In this document: positions 34,666-44,325 of the stretch, piece after piece
How positions within the stretch are numbered: position 1 is the stretch's first letter
How the letters are laid out: each line of letters opens with the position of its first letter
NCBI GenBank assembly: GCA_947471745.1
Contig: CANJKZ010000010.1
Span: forward strand, 9,111,501 to 9,175,500
Reading direction: 5' to 3'
DNA from: Closterium sp. Naga37s-1
Taxonomy: Eukaryota; Streptophyta; Zygnematophyceae; Desmidiales; Closteriaceae
DNA length: 64,000 bases
The notes under the pieces: model-generated
Told to the model about the DNA's origin: nothing
Database searches by the model: none
What the model saw: the letters and a program-made list of their open reading frames with translations, nothing else
Translations under genes and position numbers: made by a program

Positions 34666-35463
34666 CATGCCTGACGTGCAGCGCAGCAACAAACAGCTCA
34701 TTGATCGTGGTGAGTCTCATTTCCTATCTCAGGTCTGCCTTACCACACGGGTTGAAATATGAAGTTATACATTAAACAATTGCTGCACTTAATGTCTTGG
34801 TGAATCGTCCATTTGCACTGCTGGTGATTGGTTCTTATTGTATGAGCGAGCCACTCACCTCACACTTGCTCTGGCTTGTTTACGCTTGCAGGCACAGCAA
34901 GGCTTGTGGAGGTTGGTCCAATCTGTACAAGTCTTTTAGTTACAGACAGTCAGATGGGGATCACACAATGGCATCACTTTTTCAAATTGTTCTATCAATC
35001 CACCTCATTATAAGAAAGACTTTATGCAACACAGCTGTACAGACAGTATTGAGGCTAGCACATGAGTCTCAGATTGTGTTCAGGATCCAGATGAATTGGT
35101 GGCGGATACAAAATAAAACTGTTGCGGAATGAAATACATATGACGTGTTATATACGGTATCAGTGGCAGCAGCAGCAGATGCACCTCTGGGCACTTGCAT
35201 TCCAGCATTGGTTGGTTTCCACTTCAGATTCTGTACTGTACGATACACTGCATGTACAGTACCAGTGGCAGCATTAGTGGCGGCATTTGCTGCGAACAAC
35301 AGTGGGAACGAGGTCCACCACCACCTGCCAGGACCAGTGGAAGGGGGAATCAGGTGGTTGGAATGGAACCTTGCAAACAATGGCTGGCACAGCCTATGGT
35401 ATTTGTTGGACAGGAAGCTTTAAGAAAAAATCCTAGAAGCAGGACTATATTTTATAAGCAGTG
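34666..35463. other. Intergenic DNA between QCR8 and EIPR1 3' ends
   Basis: No domain is seen in either strand's open frames. It should contain both 3' UTRs. Confidence 0.4.
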
Positions 35464-38400
35464 CTACGGTAGGTTCTGAAAGAAAACGGGAGTGTGGTTG
35501 GTGGGTGGGCAGGACTCACGCGGCCATCATAGGAGAGGGAGGCGAACACCCACGGGTCGATGGCGCTCCATGTGACGCCTGGTGGGGGAGGGAGGAGGAT
35601 GGGGGGGGGGGGGGGGAGGGGGGGGGGAGGGGAGGGAATATATTAGGTTGATTTTCTAAATGTCTCAACAGAGAGGCGAACATAGAGGGGTCAATGGCGC
35701 TCCACATGACGCCTAGAAAGCGGGTAAGAGCAATGGGCGCAACAACAGGGATTCTAGAAAAAGCTGAGTAGTTAATATGACTAAATAGAATGAGAGAAGG
35801 AAAGAAGAAGTAGAAGGAAACATGTTTTGTGGAAAATGTCTGCACCAACAGACAGAATTCCTGGTACCTCAGAGAACCATGCAGCACCCACCATAGAAGC
35901 TGTCCTCGTAGTCTGTGAAACTGACTGCCGACTCATCCACGCCCCCCCTGGGATACCCTGCTTGTGACAGACAGACTACCAGCACCCACCATAAACGCTG
36001 TCTTCATACTCTGAACCTGACTGCCGATTCGTCGACGCCCTGCCTTGGACGAGGTATTGGCTTTTGAGTCAACTCAGAATTCATCTATATTTCGAACAAC
36101 TTAAAGAACACCCTGCAGCACCCACCATAAACGCTGTCTTCACAGTCTGTGAAGCTGACTGCCAGCTCGTCCACTCCCCCTCTGGAATACCCCCCTGCTG
36201 CTACTTATTGTGACAGACGTACCTTACAGAACCGCACTGCACCCACCATATACGCTGTCTTCATAATCTGTGAAGCTGACTGCCAGCTCGTCCACGCCCC
36301 CTCTGGAATACCCCCCTGCTGCTGCCGCTGGTCTTCCCGAGCCTGTTGGGTTAGGTCCGGCACGCAGATGGTCAGCCACGGCTGCTGCCGAGGCTGAGGG
36401 CACGTGCCACAGGTTGACTGCTGAGTCGGTGCCGCTGCTCTGTTGGGATGAATAAGGGGAGTTAAAGGAACGAGGAGGGAACAATGGAGCACTGAAGCTT
36501 TAGTGAAGGTCCAGTGAGGTGCAGTGAGGTGCATTGATTGCGGAGTTAAGGTGGAGGGAAGGTGGAGTGAAGGTGAGAAACGATTTTTGAGTCGACTCAA
36601 AAATCGCCTCATCAATGAAGGTGAGAAACGGGAAACTGATGGGGATCGAAGGGGAAGAATAGACGGGACAGGAAAGGATGTGGGACGGTGGAAGCGGCAA
36701 CAAGAGCAAGAGAGGTGCAATGATCGACAGGAACAAGATAGAAGAATTAGAGGACCAAAGGAGTGGCACTGACCAGCAGAAGCTCATCGTAGAATCGGTT
36801 GTAGCGAACGCTGCAAGTCCTGCTCAGAGATAACGGCAAGCAGGCAGGCAGGAATGGGAGGAAAATGATAGAGCCACTAGGACGTGAGGACGCACACCGG
36901 TGTGCAGGGCAGGCAGTGCAAACTGTACAAGGAAACTGTATGTCGACAAAGGCGTGCAGCTGACGCAAGTCAACGCAAGTCAACGCAAGTCAACGCAAGT
37001 CAACGCAAGTCAACACAACGAGAAGGAACCCAGCAAACTGGGCCATACCAGTGGGAGTGGCCTGGGAGCTCCACAATAGCCTGCTTGGTGGAGCGCAGGT
37101 CCCACAGGCGAATGCGCGAGTCGTCCCCCGCCGATGCGAGGATGTGCGGGTGGTTGGGGTTGAAGTCTATGTCTCTTATCTGCAGGTGGTGCGCTCCCTC
37201 TATGCTCGCCGTCTTGCTGTCAACATAACCACAAGGATGCAGAGAGAGAGATGGGATGAGGGATAGACATTGCAGATGTGCGGGTGGTTGGGGTTGAAGT
37301 CTATGTCTCTTATCTGCAGGTGGTGCGCTCCCTCTATGCTCGCCGTCTTGCTGTGTAGAGGAGGGGCGGCGAGAAGGAAAAACAGAGTGTTTGTGGAGTT
37401 GTCAGCCGTGGTGGCAATGGTATTGACAGTGGTGGCAATGGTATTGACAGTGGTGGCAATGGTATTGACAGTGGTGGCAATGGTGGTGGCAGTGGTGGTT
37501 GTGACAACCTGAACAATTCACCATGTGAGTCACATGGCGGCTCGCAGGTCCCAGCACGCAACGGAGGTGTCTGCAGGGGTGGCAATGGTGTTGGCAGTGG
37601 TGGTGGCGAGTTGACAACAGCATTTAGACGTCTTGAGCGATTCACCACACGTGACTCACATGGCGGCTCTGAGATCCCAGCAGGCAATGGACGTGTCAGC
37701 TGTGGTGGCGATGGTGTCTGCGTTGTGTGGGTCCCACGCCCCTGTGTGCAGCCTCTGCAGCCCGCTGCCTGTCACCCGCTGCTTCGCCTGTGAGTCAGGG
37801 CGAGATAGGAGGAGTGGGGGAGTAGATCAAGGGGAACGGGGCAGCGAGAAGGTGGTAGAATGGGGAGGTTGTTGTGAGGGTGCCACACCCCTGTGTGCAG
37901 CCTGCAGCACGCTGCCTGTCACCCGCTGCTTCGCCTGCCAATCGATGTAAGATAGGAGGATGGGGTGAGTCACAGGAAGGGGTTGGGTCAAGGGAAGGGC
38001 GTAATTCAAGGAGCAAATCAACGAGAAGGAATGAAGAGAAGGGGCACGCAAGGGGAATGGAAAAATGGGGGAGGGACATTGTGTGGGTCCCATCCCATCC
38101 CACGCCACCGTGTGCAGCCTCTGCAACCTGCTGCTTGCCGCTTGCGCAGTTTTTTATTGTTTCCTGAGAATTTCTAAACACACCCCCCAGACGTCACTGA
38201 GTCGAGCTGAGCTGAACTCACAGAGGCGATTTGCGCTGCTCGAGTGCTGGAGGCGAGGTCCCATGCACAGATGTTCTCCTCGTCGATCGTCGTGATCACT
38301 CTGTTCATAGCGTTACTGAGACTTCTCAAACACACCCTGCGGAAAGAACTCACTGAAGCAAACTGTGCTGCTCGAGTGCTGGAGGCGAGGTCCCATGCAC

Positions 38401-39319
38401 AGATGATCTCCTCGTCGATCGTAATCACTCTGTGCAGCGCCACGTCCCCCCCGTACCATAGTACCCTGCAGGGAGGAGATGGTGGTGTGTCAGGAGGACA
38501 GAATATTTTGCAGAGTACGACACGCTGTGATTAAATTGTGCAAGTGGGGTACAGGGGACGAGGAAAGGCGATGATATGATGCCACGAAAAAGCTGACAGA
38601 AACACAGATAGAAAGCCCTTGCTTTTGAGTCGACTCAAACACAGATAGAAAGCCCTTGGTTCTCCACAGGAAGCTCGAGACCCTTGCGCCGCATAATCAC
38701 GGATCTCTAAAAGATAGTAGATATAAGGTACTTGCTTTTTCACAGGAGCTTCGAGACCCTTCAGTTCCGCGGCCAGTTGCAAGGAGGGAGCGCCAGTGCC
38801 ATACGAAAAAGCCTTATCCGGTATCCGCCAGATGGCGGCGTGGTATTCGCCGGCAGAGGCGTACACAGTGGAGAGCAGGGCTGAGTCAAAGGGACACGTG
38901 GCAAGATCCCAGATCTCGTGTTGATGCAGATACAGCCCCTCACACGTCACCTCTGAGCCATCGTCTGCCAGCTGGATCAGATGCACCTGAGAACGGGAGG
39001 TGGTGTGAAGCAGCAACAAAGTGGGACAAAAAGAGACGAATCACGGCGTCTGCTGTAAGGGTAAGCCTCATGGAGTGCAGGTACAGTACAGCCCCTCACA
39101 CGTCACCTCTGATCCATTGTGACATCGTCTGCCAGCTGGATCAGATGCACCTGAGGACGGGAGGTGAAGCAGCAGCAACAGGATGAGGCATTGGGACGAT
39201 ATGGTATAGAATACAAGGTGCCAGATCTCATGCTGGTGCAGGTACAGTACAGCCCCTCGCAGGTCACCTCTGAACCGCCGTCCGCCAGCTTTATGAGATG
39301 CACCTGGGGGAATGAGGTG

Positions 39320-39352
<33 letters not shown>

Positions 39353-40496
39353 TATGCTATTTACGACACCTGTGAGACCGAATGTGATTCGCACCCACTC
39401 GCCTCACCACCATGCCAGCCAGCTCTTGTGGAAGCCAATGCGCGGGTCGGATCGAGTTCACCATCTCGTTCAATCTCATCCCACGTGAGTTCCCACTTGA
39501 GATCGAAGGTCGATCTTGGGGTTTCACATAAGGTCCCACATAAGGTCCCACATAAGGTCCCACATAAGGTCCCACATAAGGTCCCACATAAGGTCCCACA
39601 TAAGGTCCCACCTGACGTTCATCTGAAGGCAGCGTCAATTTCCACTTACATCCCATTCCACAACATCCCCCACTATCCCATCCGACTCATGTCAGCAATG
39701 TCCATGTTAATCAGAAGTTTTGAGACGTCTCAAAACGACTCATGTCAGCAATGTCCACGTTAATCAGAAAACATCATTTTTTCATTCCCTTCAGTTACCC
39801 CATGCCACAACACCGTCACCTACGCAGCACCTCATTCTCCTTGCGCCGGCTCAGCGTGCCAACGAGTAACAGCGTGTACTGGTTTGAGAGGCCTCCATAA
39901 TCCCTCTTACATCTCACCTAGGTACATCCTTCCCAGTCGTGTCTCTCCCATCCCCTTCAGCCATCCCATCCCACAGCACTGTCAAGTCACCTACACAGCA
40001 CCTCATGCTCCTCGCGCAGGCTCAGCGTGCCGACCAGGAACCGCGTGGGGAGCTTTCAGAGGCCTCAGGAATCCCAGTGACTTTCTCGGTTACCTCCTAG
40101 GCAGTCGCACCTATCCCATCCCAGACCACCGTCAGGTCACCTACACCGCACCTCATTCTCCTCGCGCAGGCTCGGCGTGCCGACCAGGAACTGCGTGTGG
40201 TGCTTTGATAGGCCACAAAAATCCCACTTACATCCTTCCTGATTACATCCTTCCCAAGTCACATCGCTCCCATCCCCTTTAGCCATCCCATGCCACAGCA
40301 CGGTCAAGTCACCCACACAGCACGGTTAAGTCACCCATACAGCACGGTCACGACACCCACGTAGCACCTCATTCTCCTCGCGCAGGCTCAGCGTGCCGAC
40401 GAGGAACCGCGTGTGGTGCTTCTCGCCAGCTTGCGCCGCGATGCATCTCGCCTGAAACTTAACGCCGTACGTCCGACTCGTCCCCCCGCCGAACAT
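35464..40496 (-). CDS. EIPR1: EARP/GARP-interacting WD40 protein, EIPR1/TSSC1 type
   Basis: A WD40 beta-propeller that, in animals, binds the EARP and GARP tethering complexes and aids endosome-to-Golgi and recycling traffic. Exons: 40496-40368, 38986-38736, 38465-38354, 37787-37660, 37216-37049, 36819-36774, 36439-36247, 35578-35520, 35475-35464. These total 1,098 bp, 365 residues (about 385 in animals). Family blocks are VKFQARCIA near the start, FLVGTLSLREENEVHLI, LHQHEIWDLA, IDEE-ICAWDLASS, GAWDPHNADTIATTADTSI, IRDIDFNPNHPHILASAGDD, SVRYNRFYDELLLSSGTDS, and DPWVFASLSYDGR at the end. Exon 2 is best closed by a GC donor (AAAAA|GCAAGT), which gives the right phase. Exon 9 adds only NLP and stop and is the least certain. 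Introns are packed with exon-edge copies. Confidence 0.9.
35595..35640. repeat. Poly-G run in EIPR1 intron 8
   Basis: An almost pure G tract with scattered A. On the gene strand it is the C-rich polypyrimidine tract before exon 8. Confidence 0.8.
35672..35714 (-). repeat. Copy of EIPR1 exon 8 start
   Basis: Encodes GVMWSAIDPSMFASL, a diverged copy of the exon 8 start within intron 7. Confidence 0.85.
35884..36185 (-). repeat. Three copies of EIPR1 exon 7 end with donor
   Basis: 35884-35950, 35983-36045 and 36115-36185 repeat the last 60-70 bp of exon 7 (GGVDE-AVSFTDYEDS-YG) plus the GTGGGTGCTG donor. Confidence 0.9.
36062..36079. repeat. Imperfect palindrome TTTTGAGT-CA-ACTCAGAA
   Basis: A member of the TTTTGAG/CTCAAAA family located between two exon 7 edge copies. 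Confidence 0.6.
36581..36606. repeat. 26-bp perfect palindrome, GAGTCGACTC core
   Basis: Arms CGATTTTTGAGTC/GACTCAAAAATCG. Direct repeats of 15 bp (TGAAGGTGAGAAACG) flank it at 36568-36582 and 36616-36630. Confidence 0.95.
36962..37015. repeat. 10-bp tandem repeat CGCAAGTCAA
   Basis: Five copies in EIPR1 intron 5. Confidence 0.95.
37264..37353 (-). repeat. Copy of EIPR1 exon 5 start
   Basis: Encodes KTASIEGAHHLQIRDIDFNP after an intact ACACAG acceptor. It breaks off after PHI, so it could compete for splicing but would shift into intron sequence. Confidence 0.9.
37410..37490. repeat. 21-bp tandem repeat in EIPR1 intron 4
   Basis: About four units of TGGTGGCAATGGTATTGACAG. Confidence 0.9.
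37520..37610 (-). repeat. Copy of EIPR1 exon 4 end
   Basis: Repeats the end of exon 4 (TSVACWDLRAAM) and the following GTGACTCAC. The donor is altered from GTGAGTCAC. Confidence 0.8.
37875..38165 (-). repeat. Two copies of EIPR1 exon 4 start
   Basis: 37875-37950 and 38093-38160 repeat the start of exon 4 (the CGAAGCAGCGGGTGACAGG region). The second is heavily diverged and ends near a GAGAATTTCTAAAC remnant of the palindrome family. Confidence 0.8.
38215..38330 (-). repeat. Copy of EIPR1 exon 3 with donor, ending at a palindrome remnant
   Basis: Encodes RVITTIDEENICAWDLASST with GTGAGTTC donor. Its other end lies at TGAGA-CT-TCTCA (38317-38328), a short member of the palindrome family. Confidence 0.85.
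38600..38658. repeat. Palindrome TTTGAGTCGACTCAAA between 22-bp direct repeats
   Basis: The 22-bp repeats start AAACACAGATAGAAAGCCC (38600-38621 and 38637-38658). The 16-bp palindrome occupies 38624-38639 and overlaps the second repeat by three bases. Confidence 0.95.
38655..38692 (-). repeat. Copy of EIPR1 exon 2 end
   Basis: Repeats the last 30 bp of exon 2 (GGTCTCGAGCTTCCTGTGG). The GC donor site is not retained. Confidence 0.75.
39070..39310 (-). repeat. Two copies of EIPR1 exon 2 start
   Basis: 39070-39160 and 39220-39306 repeat the start of exon 2 (HLI-LAD-GSEVTCEGLY) with its CAG acceptor. A 30-bp CAG tract lies beside them at 39321-39350. Confidence 0.9.
39532..39612. repeat. 12-bp tandem repeat GGTCCCACATAA
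   Basis: Seven near-perfect copies in EIPR1 intron 1. Confidence 0.95.
39683..39769. repeat. 20-bp palindrome between 34-bp direct repeats
   Basis: GTTTTGAGACGTCTCAAAAC (39717-39736) lies between two copies of a 34-bp sequence beginning CGACTCATGTCAGCAATGTC (39683-39716 and 39736-39769) that differ at one base. Confidence 0.95.
39824..40210 (-). repeat. Three copies of EIPR1 exon 1 end
   Basis: 39824-39885, 39995-40060 and 40138-40210 repeat the last 60-70 bp of exon 1 (FLVGT-SLREENE and the following GTGC donor region). Confidence 0.9.
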
Positions 40497-40767
40497 TGAC
40501 ACGACTGATGTGCCGATTCCCTGGCTGTCGGTTATTCTTCACGGGGAAAGCTGATAAGCGGTTACGGTGCAGTTCGGTTCAGAGATCGAGCGGCGAGAGG
40601 AGTGAATGCAGAACGTACGAGGCGCGGTCAGGGAGAAACACCACAGCACGCGATCGATCCCCGACAGCTGCTTCCTAGACGTTGAAAGAAGTTTATTTAA
40701 GGAATTTTAATTGCTGGCATGATTGTTTTGGAGCTGGAAGAGGTATATTTGCATAGCATGCGGTTAA

Positions 40768-41123
40768 AGCTCAAGGCCCAAATTGTTCAACCTTAGTAAG
40801 GTTGACCTTTGGGTAGCGTGAGAGGAAGGTTGACTTGTTTGAAGTTGGTGTGTTTAGTTTCGCGCAGCTTCTCGCTACACAGTCAGAATTTTCGCTGACT
40901 CAGCAAACCCCAGGAAGCAACTCGGTTCTGGTTCTCGAGTCCCAAATTGCACTCACAATATTCTTGGTGTTTCCTGCTTTCCGATTCGTCCAAAAATTGA
41001 TGGCCAATCAAATTGCATCGCACTTCTCGTAACCACAATTCGCAACCAAAACAACACTCAGAAAGCACTCCGATCAACTTTAGTAAGCTTGTCCCGCGCG
41101 CTCTGCAATTTGGGCCTTGAGCT
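40768..41123. mobile_element. Non-autonomous inverted-repeat element flanked by TTAA
   Basis: A 356-bp unit with perfect 18-bp terminal inverted repeats (AGCTCAAGGCCCAAATTG at 40768-40785, complement at 41106-41123). TTAA flanks both sides (40764-40767 and 41124-41127). A TTAA duplication suggests a piggyBac-like mobiliser. If the element is read two bases longer, a TA duplication (Tc1/mariner) fits as well. No transposase is inside. Confidence 0.7.
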
Positions 41124-41514
41124 TTAAAGCTGCGGTCTACATTCTAAAAGGTATTTTCTGGGGGTAATTGAAGTGCACACCCTTTGGCCCAACATGATTC
41201 GAGAGCGAAGTGAGCTTCTTCCCCAAACACCTGTGCGAGGAATTCAAACACCGCTGGCGATGACAAACAATTTTCGTAAGCTGGTTTGCTTGGGGGAAGT
41301 ACTCCGCGGAAATGCGGAAGACCCTGCGCCCAACAAAAACAACCAAGCGGAATAGAAAACGCAGGCCCTGTTGACCATAACTGCCAAACGTGCAATCTTC
41401 TCCATACCACTCTAGGCTGCAAATCCCCGCTGGCTGCAGGCAGCGCAGCAGAATGCTGCACGCCACCAAGTGATAAACTGTCGCAAAATTCGCGGGGAGT
41501 GCGTAGTGTAGTAT

Positions 41515-41835
41515 TTGTTTCACGCAGCCACGCTGATAACCGCGATTCCTGCTAGCAGCGTGTAGCGTAACGTCTGTTTCACGCCACCCCGCTCACAGCC
41601 GCGATTCTGGCCAGGTGCGCGTAGCGTAGCGTTTTCTTCGCGCCACCACGCTAAGCCGCGATTCCCGCTCGCGGCGTCTGTTTTGCGACACCACGCTAAG
41701 AGCCGCGATTCCCGCTAGTAGCGTCACCCGTAGCGCCTGTTTCACGCCACCCTACCACACAGTCGCAATTCTCGCCATGTGCGCGTGCCGTATCGCCTTT
41801 TCCACGCCACCACACTCGCAGCCGCGATCCTTGCT
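41515..41835. repeat. Degenerate ~60-bp tandem repeat
   Basis: About five or six diverged units built on TTTCACGCCACCACGCT, then AGCCGCGATTCCCGCTAG, then a GTAGCGT stretch. Confidence 0.75.
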
Positions 41836-41889
41836 AGGAGAGTACAGGGTAGCGGCCATTCCTGTGGCAAACCCGACGTATGTGGTAGC

Positions 41890-42275
41890 ATGTCCCTTTC
41901 CCCCAGGTCGCGAGTCCCTTTCCCCCCAGGTCGCGAGTCCCTTTCCCCCCAGGTTGCGAGTCCCTTCCCCCCCAGGTCGCGAGTCCCTTCCCCCCAGGTC
42001 GCGAGTCCCTTCCCCCTAGGTCGCTTGTCCCTTTCCCCCCAGGTCGCACCTCACTTTCCCCCCAGGGTTCATGTCATTTTCCCCCCAGGTCGCACCTCCC
42101 TTTCCCCCCAGGTCGCACCTCCCTTTCCCCTCAGGTCGCACCTCCCTTTCCCCAGGTCGCACCTCCCTTTCCCCAGGTCGCACCTCCCTTTCCCCCCAGG
42201 TCACACCTCCCTTTCCCCTCAGGTCGCACCTCCCTTTCCCCAGGACGCACCTCCCTGTTCCCCCAGGTCGCACCT
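41890..42275. repeat. ~23-bp tandem repeat GGTCGC(G/A)... CCCTTTCCCCCCA
   Basis: About 16 units in two subfamilies: GGTCGCGAGTCCCTTTCCCC in the first third and GGTCGCACCTCCCTTTCCCC after. They create long artefactual proline-rich frames. Confidence 0.95.
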
Positions 42276-44179
42276 CCTCCTCCTATCTCCTCCCATCCCT
42301 CACTCCCATCTTCCTATCCCCCCCAACCCCTCTCTCAGCTCATTCTATCTCCTCCCTTCCCTCGACCCCTTCTTTCCCTCACGTCTCCCCCTCCTTTCCC
42401 CGTTTCCCCCCTCCATGCCCTCATTCCCATCCCTCCTTCCCCTCATTTCACCGTTCTCTACCCCATTTCCCCATTACTTTGTCTACATTTCCCCCCTCCC
42501 CCCTTCCGCCACCCGTGTCTGCAGCCTCGTGACCGCCACGGAACCGCCAGCTGCGCGTTTGACGGGATGCGCGAGATGCGGCCATTCATGCGCCAGCACC
42601 TTTCCTCATCCCTCCGAACCTTTCGCACGAACCTGCGCACCTCACTTTCCCTATCACTATCCCTCACTCCAAACCACTATCCATACCTTTGCTGACATTC
42701 CCCTCAGATTCCTTTCTTTCCCTTTCCTTACCTTTCTTTCCCGTCCCTTCCCTCCTGCTCCCTGCACTTCCCTTCCCATCGTCTCCTTTCCTTTCCCTTC
42801 TAATACCTTTCCCTCACCTCCCTTCCATTCCCTTCCCTTCCCTTCCCTTCCTTTCCGTCCGCGCCTCTTCTCCTCCCATGCTCCCATCTCTCATCCCTTC
42901 CTCATGCCCTGTCCTTTCCCATCTCCCCTTCCTTCCCCCATCCTTACTCCCCATTACTATGTGCAGGGCAAAGCTGTGCCCTTCCAAGTATCGGCGGCGC
43001 AGAGTGTGCATCAACATGTGCAAGAGCCCATTGAGGAGCCGAGGCGACACGAGTGGTGGAAGGCTGTTTTGTACCTTGAGATGTTTCTAGGACAATAGTC
43101 CTGCTCTCTTCATGAAGCGGTGTTCCGGAAGAGAGACCTTTACATTATAACCAAACATCACCAATGCCATTACTAGGATGTAAAGAACCTTTGCCAACGC
43201 CATCACTATTGGATGTACAGGATTCTTGTTTGTGAAACTTGATACTTGATGTTCGGATATGGCATCGGTCCACACTATCCTAAATGTAGCCAGTACCTAG
43301 CTTGTCTTGTTCACTGCTTCATGCTCGACGAGCTGCACCACAGAAGGGACCGGGAAGGGGGGAAGGAGAAGCCAGGGGGAGCAGAAACAGATTGCAAGAA
43401 ATTAGGGGCAAGGAAGGGGAGAGCTAGCGCACAACAACAGGGGTAACAGAGCAAGAGAAGAGAGGCCTTATGGAGAATCTGAGGGTTTTAGAGGAGAGGA
43501 AACAATGGAACGAGGGGGAAAGTGACAACAGAGTGTTGGCAGCTGGGAAACCAGGGGTAAGCTGGGGGGAAACACAGGGTAACCAGGGAGAAACAAAGTT
43601 TGAGCAGGAAGGAACAAAGGTAAGCATGGGTGAGGAAGAAACGGGAAAGAAGTTTAAGGGAGAGAGGGGAAAAGGCGGAGGTGGGAGTAAGGGAGAGAGG
43701 GGAAAGAGATGGGAGTAACGAGAGAGGGGAAAGAGGTGGGAGTAAGGGAGAGGCGAGAGGGCGGAGGTGGGAGTAAGGGAGAGAGTGCACACAGGAGATT
43801 GCCTACCACACAGCCCTTCTCCACCCCCCCTTCTCGCTGATTATTCCCTCCCCCCCCTCCTAACCGGCCCCTCCTCCTCCGCCCCTTTCTCACTGCTTAT
43901 TCCCCACACAGCCCCATCCCTTCCTTGCGTCTCTTGCAGCTAATCTACCCCCGCCTTCCGTCTGTTGACCTCCCTCGCAGATCGCTGCTACCCCTCGCGC
44001 TTTCTCGCTCCCATCCCCCTATCACCTTCACGTTATCGCCTCCTCGCTGCACCCTTCACGTTTTTTACGCTACTCAATCCTGGACAGCGGTTGGAGAGAG
44101 GAGAGCTTGCCTGTAGACAGGGGGGAGGTGAGGGGAGGGAGGGCAGGTAAGCGTGAGGGGGCACGGAGGGAGATGGGAA
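42276..44179. other. Low-complexity pyrimidine/purine-rich DNA, no gene supported
   Basis: Mostly C/T-rich to 42900 and G/A-rich at 43330-43790. Two possible exon-like islands (42527-42620 and 42965-43098) have CAG acceptors but no domain I can defend. Confidence 0.4.
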
Positions 44180-44325
44180 GGCAGGGAGAGGAAGACAAGG
44201 CAGGGTGGAGGGATGGGAAGGCGGGGAGAGGAAGACAAGGCAGGGTGGAGGGATGGGAAGGCGGGGAGAGGAAGACAAGGCAGGGTGGAGGGATGGGAAG
44301 GCGGGGAGGAGTGATAGCAAGGCAG
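44180..44325. repeat. 40-bp tandem repeat
   Basis: About three and a half copies of a 40-bp purine-rich unit containing GAGGAAGACAAGGCAGGGTG. Confidence 0.95.

Noticed and set aside
36205-36720. 171-codon minus-strand frame overlapping EIPR1 exon 7
   Set aside because: It is in a different frame from the WD40 sequence; the family match lies in the neighbouring frame.
41779-43098. 439-codon proline-rich plus-strand frame
   Set aside because: It runs through the 23-bp tandem repeat and C/T-rich sequence. No domain, no splice support.
42965-43098. Exon-like island after GTGCAG with a Cys-rich alternative frame (VCINMCK), vaguely like a D27/DUF4033 tail
   Set aside because: Only a few residues match and no preceding exons were found, so the resemblance is not enough to call a gene.
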